Assembly (NCBI GenBank): GCA_949287905.1
Contig: CASEHX010000026.1
Location: 1 to 64,000 of the forward strand
DNA: 64,000 bases
Direction of reading: 5' to 3'
From: an uncultured Olsenella sp.
Lineage (GTDB): Bacteria; Actinomycetota; Coriobacteriia; Coriobacteriales; Atopobiaceae
How positions within the stretch are numbered: the first letter of the stretch is position 1; every line of letters starts with the position of its first letter. A program made the translations under genes and the position numbers. Of the stretch, positions 17,033-23,562 are shown piece after piece. Under the pieces are notes generated by a model that was given only the letters and a program-made list of their open reading frames with translations, did no database searches and was not told the origin of the DNA.

Positions 17033-18595
17033 TCACAGCTTTGTCAGGGCGAAGGTGTCCTCATAGGTGGCGGTGACCTCGTGCGGGAAGATGAAGATCG
17101 TCTCCGTGTGGGGGAACTCCGTCGTCACCTGCGCCTCCACGCGCTTGGGATCCTGCTTGGTGCCAAAGCGCAGCGTCAGGCTCACGGTGCCGCCAACGTC
17201 CTCCGGAAGCGTTGCCTCAAACACGAGCCGCCCGTCCTTGTCGCTGGCAAGCGACCCCGTGAAGGGGACGTCGGCAAACACGGCGTCTCCCTCGGTCGCC
17301 CTGGCGTCTGCCCCGGGGTTTGCATGGTAGTGCGCGACCCCGCTCACGGTGCCGGAAATCGTGCCCGACCCGTCCGTTGCGGAGGCGGCGCCGATCGTGA
17401 CGCGCAGGCCGCCCGTGCGTCCGGCAAGGCACTTGCCTCCGTCGGTCTCCTGGCTCTGGAACGTTCCCTGCCACGTGCCGAGAAGTGCGTCGAGGTTGCG
17501 GCTGCGCGCCTCTTCGTCCGCGCTCGCCTGCGATATCTCCCACTGCCCGTTCGTCTGGCCAAACGAGAAGACCACGGTGAGGCGGCAGGTGAGCGTCGAG
17601 AAGGACTCGCTTCTCGTGCAGACGACCTCGAGGGTGTCGGTCTGCTCCTCCTCGTCGAAGGTCTCGCTCTCGACGGAGACGCTCGCGTCCGCATAGAGCT
17701 CGGCGAGCCCCTGGCCCTTCTCGCCGTCGCGCTTGTCGACCCACTCGAGGAGCAGGTGGGCGTTGCGCGCGACCTTCTGCTGGTCGACGCCGGCGGTCGC
17801 GTGCCAGCTGACCCCGCCGTCCGCGGTCTCCGGCAGGGGTGCCCATGTGCCGTCGACCAGGGCGTAGGCGAGCGTGGCCCCGCGGTCGGCCCTTACGGCC
17901 TGGCCTGCGTAGCTCACCACGACCTCGGCCGCCGCGTAGCCCGATGCGCCGAACTGGGGGCTCGTGCCCTCGGGCGCGCTCTGAGATCGAGAGACCGACC
18001 TGACGTCCACCCCCTGCGTCACGAGGGCGGTGTCGACGCCGAAGGTCCCGCCCGAGTACGTTGGCGCCTCCAGGCGGGCGCGAGCGTCCGCGGCTATGGT
18101 CTCGTCGTCGGGGACGGCGAAGGAGTGGGCGAGGGCGACGCAGAGCAGCGCGACGGCTGCGACGGCGATGAGGGCGAGCGCGGCAGCGGCGGCGCGATGG
18201 CGGGCGACGATGTCCCTGAGCAGGCGGATCCTGCCGCGAAGGTAGCCGCCGAGCGTTCCGGCAACGTCATGCAGGCGCGGGGCCTCCTCCTCTTTGGCGT
18301 CCGGCGCCGTCTCGACGGCGGGTCGTCGCTCCGTGTGGTCGCGATCGCCCATGGGCTCGGTGGGGTCTGCGGACGAGCGAGGGAGAAGCTCGGTCGTGGG
18401 GGCCGCGTCTGCGTCGGCGGCGGGGGCGTCGTCTTCCCCCGGGGCGCTTGCGCCCGCAGCGTCGTCAGCCTCTGGGGAGCGTGAGTCCACGGCGTCGCCG
18501 GGCTCCGGCGCGCCCGCCTCAGCTGCGTCAATGGCCTCCGGCGCGGCCTTATCGTCCAGGGCGCCGCCCTGTTCTGCGCGCTCGAGGTCTGACAT
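17033..18595 (-). CDS. Single-pass membrane protein of unknown function
   Basis: A 520-residue protein I do not recognise. Residues 1-~110 are acidic, Ala/Pro/Asp-rich and probably disordered. A basic stretch (GRIRLLRDIVARHR) precedes one transmembrane helix at about 133-155 (ALALIAVAAVALLCVALAH). The rest (~365 residues) would lie outside the membrane and looks like a beta-rich pair of domains, with TWQGTFQSQ and repeated SGTISGTVSG. Two cysteines (VVCTRSESFSTLTC) may form a disulfide. The ATG at 18595 follows GGAGGGAG. It is divergent from prfA. Confidence 0.8.
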   Translation of the reverse strand: MSDLERAEQGGALDDKAAPEAIDAAEAGAPEPGDAVDSRSPEADDAAGASAPGEDDAPAADADAAPTTELLPRSSADPTEPMGDRDHTERRPAVETAPDAKEEEAPRLHDVAGTLGGYLRGRIRLLRDIVARHRAAAAALALIAVAAVALLCVALAHSFAVPDDETIAADARARLEAPTYSGGTFGVDTALVTQGVDVRSVSRSQSAPEGTSPQFGASGYAAAEVVVSYAGQAVRADRGATLAYALVDGTWAPLPETADGGVSWHATAGVDQQKVARNAHLLLEWVDKRDGEKGQGLAELYADASVSVESETFDEEEQTDTLEVVCTRSESFSTLTCRLTVVFSFGQTNGQWEISQASADEEARSRNLDALLGTWQGTFQSQETDGGKCLAGRTGGLRVTIGAASATDGSGTISGTVSGVAHYHANPGADARATEGDAVFADVPFTGSLASDKDGRLVFEATLPEDVGGTVSLTLRFGTKQDPKRVEAQVTTEFPHTETIFIFPHEVTATYEDTFALTKL

Positions 18596-18686
18596 GTGAA
18601 CTCCCTCCATCGGTGGCGACTCTAAGTTTCTCATACCCAGCGCTCGGGGTATGATAGAAAGGCTGAAGACAACTCAGGGAGAGAAC

Positions 18687-19751
18687 ATGCGAGACAAGCT
18701 CACCAAGATCATCCAGGCCTACGAGGAGCTCGAGGCCAAGCTGATGGACCCGGCCGTGGTCTCCGACCCCAAGGAGTACGCGCGCCTGGCCAAGGAGCAC
18801 GCCGGCCAGGCCGAGCTCGTGGCCCGCGCCCGCGAGTACCTGGGCGCGCTCGATGACATCGACGCCGCCAAGGAGATGCTCCACGAGGCGGACGCCGACG
18901 AGAAGGCCATGCTGCAGGAGGACATCTCCGCCAACGAGGCCAAGCTCCCGGCCCTCGAGGAGGAGATCAAGTACCTGCTCATCCCGGCCGACCCCAACGA
19001 CGACAAGGACACGATCGTGGAGATCCGCGCCGGCGTGGGCGGCGACGAGGCGGCCATCTTTGCCGGCGACCTCTACAAGATGTACCAGCGCTTCTGCGAG
19101 GGCCGCGGCTGGAAGATCCAGCTCCTCTCGTCCAGTCCGTCCGAGGCCGGCGGCTTCAAGACCATCGAGTTCAAGGTCCTGGGCGAGAAGGTCTACTCCG
19201 TGATGAAGTACGAGTCCGGCGTGCACCGCGTGCAGCGCATCCCCAAGACCGAGAGCCAGGGCCGCATCCAGACCTCCACGGCCACGGTGGCGGTGCTGCC
19301 CGAGGCGGACGAGATCGACATCCAGATCGACCCCGGCGACCTGCGCATCGACACCTACTGCGCGTCCGGCCCCGGCGGTCAGTGCGTCAACACCACCTAC
19401 TCGGCGGTGCGCATCACCCACCTGCCCACCAACACCGTGGTGCAGTCCCAGGACCAGCGCTCGCAGATCCAGAACCGCGAGGTCTGCATGCAGATGCTGC
19501 GCGCCCGCCTCTACGAGATGGAGCTGGAGAAGCAGCAGGCCGAGCAGGGCGCCGCACGCCTCTCGCAGATCGGCCACGGCAACCGCTCCGAGAAGATCCG
19601 CACCTACAACCAGCCGCAGGACCGCGTGACCGACCACCGCATCGGCTTCAACGGCACCTACAACGGCGTGCTGCTGGGAGACTCGCTCTCCAGCGTGATC
19701 GAGGCGCTGGCCGCCGCCGAGCGGGCGGAGAAGCTGGCCCAGGCGGTGTAG
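18687..19751 (+). CDS. prfA: Peptide chain release factor 1
   Basis: A 354-residue class I release factor reading UAA and UAG. The peptidyl-hydrolysis motif is GPGGQCVNTTYSAVR. The codon-recognition tripeptide of RF1, usually PAT or PVT, reads PKT here (RIPKTESQGRIQTST); RF2 would have SPF at this position. GVGGDEAAIFA and TYNQPQDRVTDHR are typical. The ATG at 18687 follows CAGGGAGAG. It forms a unit with prmC, which methylates the GGQ glutamine. Confidence 0.96.
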   Translation: MRDKLTKIIQAYEELEAKLMDPAVVSDPKEYARLAKEHAGQAELVARAREYLGALDDIDAAKEMLHEADADEKAMLQEDISANEAKLPALEEEIKYLLIPADPNDDKDTIVEIRAGVGGDEAAIFAGDLYKMYQRFCEGRGWKIQLLSSSPSEAGGFKTIEFKVLGEKVYSVMKYESGVHRVQRIPKTESQGRIQTSTATVAVLPEADEIDIQIDPGDLRIDTYCASGPGGQCVNTTYSAVRITHLPTNTVVQSQDQRSQIQNREVCMQMLRARLYEMELEKQQAEQGAARLSQIGHGNRSEKIRTYNQPQDRVTDHRIGFNGTYNGVLLGDSLSSVIEALAAAERAEKLAQAV

Positions 19752-19810
19752 CCCGAGCCCTCCGCGGCTCGCATGCCCTTCCGCGTGCGCCGGGCTCCCT
19801 GTGCCTGGCC

Positions 19811-19956
19811 CTCGTCGCAAAGTCCGACTTTTGCACGAGCGCCGCGTCCTTCTCGCCAAGCGAGAAAGGCGCGGCGCTCCCTCTACCTGCATACATGTAG
19901 AGTCAAATCAAAATCAGCCCGGGAGCGCTCGTGCAAAAGTCAGACTTTGCGACGAG
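19811..19956. repeat. Palindromic element with 32-bp arms between prfA and prmC
   Basis: Arms at 19811-19842 and 19925-19956 match 31/32, the longest arms in the family. The interior contains CTTCTCGCCAAGCGAGAA and the forward core CTACCTGCATACATGTAGAG. It separates two genes that are normally cotranscribed. Confidence 0.94.
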
Positions 19957-20016
19957 GGCGTCCGGCGTTGCGCCGCCGCGCTATGATGCTGTGACGGACT
20001 CGACGGGGAGGTGCGC

Positions 20017-20952
20017 GTGGCGCAGCAAGAGATCTGGACGATAAAGCGCGTTCTGGACTGGACGTGCGGCTACCTTGAGCGCAAGGGGGACGAGCACCCA
20101 CGGCTCTCCGCGGAGTGGCTGCTCGCCAACGTCACGGGGATGTCGCGCGTGGAGCTCTACGTGAACTTTGACAAGCCGCTCGAGGAGGGCGAGCTCTCCG
20201 CCATGCACGCCGCCATCGAGCGCAGGGCCACGGGTGAGCCGCTGCAGTACGTGACCGGAGAGATGCCGTTCAGGCACATCGTGCTGCGCTGCGAGCGGGG
20301 CGTGCTGATTCCCAGGCCAGAGACGGAGATCTTGGTGGACGCCGCGCTCGAGGGCGTGGACGAGAAGAGTGCGGATGCCGAGAAAGACGCGGATGCCGAG
20401 AAGGACGACGAGCCCGCCCCGCCGCTCGCGCGCGTGCTCGAGGTGGGCACCGGTACCGGCTGCATCGCGCTCTCGATAGCCTCCGAGCGTCCGGGCGTGC
20501 ACGTCACGGCGACCGACCTCTCCCCGCGCGCGATCGGGCTTGCCATGCGCAACCGCGAGGCGCTCGGCCTCGAGGAGGCGGTCGACATCGTGGAGTGCGA
20601 CCTCGCCTCCGACGTGGACCCCGAGCTCATGGGCGGCTTTGCCGTGCTCGTCTCCAACCCGCCCTACATTCCCACACGCGTCCTCTCCGAGGAGGTCCCC
20701 GCCGAGGTGGCGGACTTCGAGCCTGCGCTCGCGCTCGACGGCGGCCCCGACGGCCTGGACGTCTTCCGCCGCCTGCTCGAGCTCGCGCCCGTCGCGCTCG
20801 CCCCGGGCGGCATGCTCGCCGTGGAGCTCTTCGAGGGCTCGCTCGAAGACGCTGCCGCCCTCGTGCGCGAGCAGGGCGGTTGGGCATCGGTCGAGGTGCG
20901 CGAGGACCTCACGCACCGTCCGCGCGTTCTTGTTGCGAAGAGGGAGGCCTAG
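20017..20952 (+). CDS. prmC: Release factor glutamine methyltransferase
   Basis: A 311-residue HemK/PrmC that methylates the GGQ glutamine of RF1 and RF2. The SAM-binding motif is VLEVGTGTGCIALSIA and the catalytic NPPYIPTRV is present, with the N-terminal helical RF-binding domain. Between the strand IPRPETEILVDAALE and the SAM motif is an insertion of about 25 acidic residues with a short repeat (DAEKDADAEKDD). The chosen start is GTG 20017, five bases after GGGGAGG; GTG 20011 overlaps that site. Confidence 0.94.
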   Translation: MAQQEIWTIKRVLDWTCGYLERKGDEHPRLSAEWLLANVTGMSRVELYVNFDKPLEEGELSAMHAAIERRATGEPLQYVTGEMPFRHIVLRCERGVLIPRPETEILVDAALEGVDEKSADAEKDADAEKDDEPAPPLARVLEVGTGTGCIALSIASERPGVHVTATDLSPRAIGLAMRNREALGLEEAVDIVECDLASDVDPELMGGFAVLVSNPPYIPTRVLSEEVPAEVADFEPALALDGGPDGLDVFRRLLELAPVALAPGGMLAVELFEGSLEDAAALVREQGGWASVEVREDLTHRPRVLVAKREA

Positions 20953-20953
20953 T

Positions 20954-21601
20954 ATGGGTGCCATTCTTGCCACCAGCCAAACGAGCCCAAGCTCGGAGGT
21001 CGTGGAGCGTGCGGCAGAGGCGCTGCGCGCCGGCGGCGTTGCCGTGCTTCCCACCGATTCCGTCTACGGGATCTGCTGCGCCGCCACGCCGGGCAATCCC
21101 GCGCACGGGCGCATCTTTGACATCAAGCGTCGCGACCGCGCCCAGACGCTCCCGTGGTTTGTGGCGGACGCGGCCGACCTCGCGGTCTACGGGCGAAACG
21201 TGCCCGAGTGGGCGCTGCGCCTTGCCGAGCGACACTGGCCGGGAGCCCTCACCATCGTGGTGCGCGCCTCGGATGCCGTGCCGCCCGAGTACGCCCAGCC
21301 CGGGGAGGGCGGTGCCACGATTGCGCTGCGCGTGCCGGACTCGCCGCTGGACCGCGCCATCGTCCGCGCCGTGGGCGCGCCCCTCGCCCAGACGAGCGCC
21401 AATACGCACGGTGCACCCGCGGCGACCTCTGGTGCCGGGCTCGAGCCCGCCATCATCGACGCCGTGGACCTCGTGCTCGACGCTGGTCCCGCCCCGGTGG
21501 GCGTTGCCTCCACGATCGTCGACGCCACCGGCGTCGAGCCGCGCGTCCTGCGCGCCGGCGCCCTCACCGAGGCTGAGGTCCTTCTCGCCGCAGGACGTTG
21601 A
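20954..21601 (+). CDS. tsaC: Threonylcarbamoyl-AMP synthase
   Basis: A 215-residue YrdC/Sua5-domain enzyme that makes threonylcarbamoyl-AMP for t6A37 of ANN-decoding tRNAs. LPTDSVYGICCAA, IFDIKRRDRAQTLPWF, RLAERHWPGALTIVV and PLAQTSANTHG are the family signatures. It lacks the C-terminal domain of full Sua5. It starts one base after the prmC stop codon with AGGGAGG inside prmC, so the two are translationally linked, as in many bacteria. Confidence 0.93.
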   Translation: MGAILATSQTSPSSEVVERAAEALRAGGVAVLPTDSVYGICCAATPGNPAHGRIFDIKRRDRAQTLPWFVADAADLAVYGRNVPEWALRLAERHWPGALTIVVRASDAVPPEYAQPGEGGATIALRVPDSPLDRAIVRAVGAPLAQTSANTHGAPAATSGAGLEPAIIDAVDLVLDAGPAPVGVASTIVDATGVEPRVLRAGALTEAEVLLAAGR

Positions 21602-21622
21602 GGCAAGGTTGGGGAATGCGCC

Positions 21623-22471
21623 CTACCTTGTCATACGTGCGTCGTGGGGCATGACGCCGTCTGCGCTCGTGGCGACGAGCACGTTGTTGCCGGGCTTCTC
21701 GGGCTCGTCGGGCCACTCGGGCACGTAGCCCACATGCGAGAACTCCGCGCCAAAGGCCCCCTCCACCTCACGGAGCGTCTTCGCGCGCCGGCCCTCGCAG
21801 GCGCAGCGGACGTTGGCGAGGTAGACGCCGTCCTCGGTCAGGTGCTCGCGAACCGTGCGCGCGCCCTCGGCGCTCGTGAGCGGCCCGAGCGGCCGGTTGC
21901 CGGAGAAGGCGTCGTTCACGATCACGTCGTAGGGCTCGTCAGCGGCGCGCATGAAGCCCCAGGCGTCGTCGTTGACCAAGCGAATCCGCCCGTCCTTCTC
22001 GGCGCCCGTCTTCTCCAGGCACTCGTCGAGAAAGAAGAGCTCGCGCGCGATCGCCGTGATGGCCGGGTCTATCTCCACCACGTCCACGCGGGCCTCCGGA
22101 ACGTACGTCGCCAGGTACTTGGGGAGCGAGTAGCCCCCGCCGCCCATCACCATCACGCGCAGCGGTCGCACGCGTGTGCACCCACGGCTCTCGACTAGCC
22201 CCTCGATCACGCGCGCCATCTCGCGGTGGTACTCGCAGGCCAGCTCAAAGCGCAGGTCCTCGGGCACGTAGCAGCCGCTCTGGAAGGTGCCGTTGACGTT
22301 GAGCAGGCGCACGGGCGTGCCGTCGGCGTTCTCGGCCTCAAAGATGAGCGTGAGGCCAAACTTGGTGCGGCGCATCTCCACGCCCCGCTTGCGCAGCAGC
22401 CAGGGCAGCGCCGCGAGGATTGCCGTGCACACGACGGTCAGCACGGCAAGACCGATCAAGAGCTCTTTCAA
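21623..22471 (-). CDS. Membrane-anchored spermidine-synthase-like protein
   Basis: A 282-residue protein with one N-terminal membrane helix (about residues 3-26) and a Rossmann methyltransferase fold of the spermidine synthase type: VMVMGGGGYSLPKYL, VDVVEIDPAITAIAREL, VNDDAWGFMR, YDVIVNDAFSG. The aspartate-rich polyamine site of true SpeE (GGGDG...) is altered, so polyamine synthesis is doubtful. The start is TTG 22471 with GGGGGA upstream; no ATG fits. It is divergent from tatA. Confidence 0.78.
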   Translation of the reverse strand: MKELLIGLAVLTVVCTAILAALPWLLRKRGVEMRRTKFGLTLIFEAENADGTPVRLLNVNGTFQSGCYVPEDLRFELACEYHREMARVIEGLVESRGCTRVRPLRVMVMGGGGYSLPKYLATYVPEARVDVVEIDPAITAIARELFFLDECLEKTGAEKDGRIRLVNDDAWGFMRAADEPYDVIVNDAFSGNRPLGPLTSAEGARTVREHLTEDGVYLANVRCACEGRRAKTLREVEGAFGAEFSHVGYVPEWPDEPEKPGNNVLVATSADGVMPHDARMTR

Positions 22472-22524
22472 GGAATCCCCCGTAACGTCGCGCGAGAAAA
22501 CGTCTGCGTTCTCGCGTTTAGAGA

Positions 22525-22554
22525 TTGTGAGTAGCGCGTAACCTCGGTTATACT
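22525..22554 (+). promoter_or_regulatory. Promoter of tatA
   Basis: TTGTGA (22525-22530) and TATACT (22549-22554) are separated by 18 bases, about 60 bases before the tatA start. Confidence 0.65.
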
Positions 22555-22615
22555 AGCTGATGCTGTATTGGGCCTAGCGCCCACACGAAACAACGCATCG
22601 GAAGGACATCACACC

Positions 22616-22954
22616 ATGATTCTTGGCCTCGGCATCCCTGAGCTGCTGATCATCGTTGTCGTCGTTCTCGTCATCTTTGGGCCCAAGAACCTGCCCAAGA
22701 TCGGCTCCGCCCTCGGCAAGACCGTGAAGAACGTCCGCGAGGGCATGGAGGACGGCAAGGACGAGAAGATCGAGGAGGGCTCCCCCGTCCACGCTCACGA
22801 CGAGGAGGACGTTGAGGTCGTCGAGGACGACGATGACGCCGACGCCCCCGAGGACGCCGTCGAGTCCGTGTTCTGCTCCAAGTGCGGCGCCAAGAACGCC
22901 GCCGACGCCGGTTTCTGCTCGAAGTGCGGCGCCAAGCTCCCGAGCAGCAAGTAG
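22616..22954 (+). CDS. tatA: Twin-arginine translocase TatA with C-terminal zinc ribbon
   Basis: A 112-residue protein. Residues 1-47 are a standard TatA/E: a short membrane helix (LLIIVVVVLVIF), the FGPKNLPKIG hinge and an amphipathic helix (GSALGKTVKNVREGM). An acidic linker (about 48-80) follows, and then FCSKCGAK...FCSKCGAK with cysteines 87, 90, 101 and 104, a compact zinc ribbon. TatA proteins usually end in a disordered tail without cysteines. The ATG at 22616 follows GGAAGGACATC. No tatC is in the window. Confidence 0.88.
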   Translation: MILGLGIPELLIIVVVVLVIFGPKNLPKIGSALGKTVKNVREGMEDGKDEKIEEGSPVHAHDEEDVEVVEDDDDADAPEDAVESVFCSKCGAKNAADAGFCSKCGAKLPSSK

Positions 22955-23003
22955 TCGGAGAGCCACACCCGCCCGCACCGCAGACATCTAGCTAGGAGAA
23001 CGC

Positions 23004-23480
23004 ATGGACAACGCCAAGAAGATCGAGCTCACCGCCGAGGGTCGCCAGAAGCTCGTTGAGGAGCTCGCCTACCGCGAGGGCGAGAAGCACGACGAGATCG
23101 TCGAGCGCATCAAGGAGGCCCGCGGCTTCGGCGACCTCTCGGAGAACTCCGAGTACGACGCCGCCAAGGAGGAGCAGTCCAAGAACGAGTCCCGCATCAA
23201 CGAGATTCGTCAGATTCTCTCCGTGGCCACGGTCGTGGAGGGCAGCGGCCACACGCTGACCGTCTCCATCGGCACCACCGTCGAGCTGGAGGACGAGAAG
23301 GGCAGGAAGTCCACGTTCAGCATCGTGGGCACCACCGAGACCAACTCCCTCGAGCACCGCATCTCCGTTGAGTCCCCCGTGGGCGCCGCCCTCGTGGGTC
23401 ACGAGAAGGGCGACAAGATCGAGGTCGTCGCGCCGTCCGGCAAGACGAGGAAGTACACCATCACGGGGATCTCCCGCTAG
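23004..23480 (+). CDS. greA: Transcription elongation factor GreA
   Basis: A 158-residue GreA that enters the RNA polymerase secondary channel and stimulates cleavage of backtracked RNA. The coiled-coil tip has GDLSENSEYDAAKEEQ with the catalytic acidic residues, and the C-terminal FKBP-like domain includes SPVGAALVGHEKGD. The ATG at 23004 follows AGGAGAAC. Spacing to lysS is 80 bases. Confidence 0.96.
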   Translation: MDNAKKIELTAEGRQKLVEELAYREGEKHDEIVERIKEARGFGDLSENSEYDAAKEEQSKNESRINEIRQILSVATVVEGSGHTLTVSIGTTVELEDEKGRKSTFSIVGTTETNSLEHRISVESPVGAALVGHEKGDKIEVVAPSGKTRKYTITGISR

Positions 23481-23504
23481 GCTACTTCCACCAAGGCAAG
23501 CGAG

Positions 23505-23538
23505 GCGCCCCGTGTCTGCAGACGCAGGTACGGGGCGC
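23505..23538 (+). other. GC-rich hairpin between greA and lysS
   Basis: GCGCCCCGT and ACGGGGCGC form a 9-bp stem around 16 bases, with an internal CTGCAG. There is no U-tract, so it may be a weak terminator, an RNA stability element or part of the lysS leader. Confidence 0.5.
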
Positions 23539-23562
23539 ATCTGTGAAATGACAGGAGAGAAC

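Noticed and set aside
23368..23562. N-terminal extension of LysRS
   Set aside because: The upstream frame overlaps greA; the ATG at 23563 has AGGAGAG and gives the normal N-terminus.
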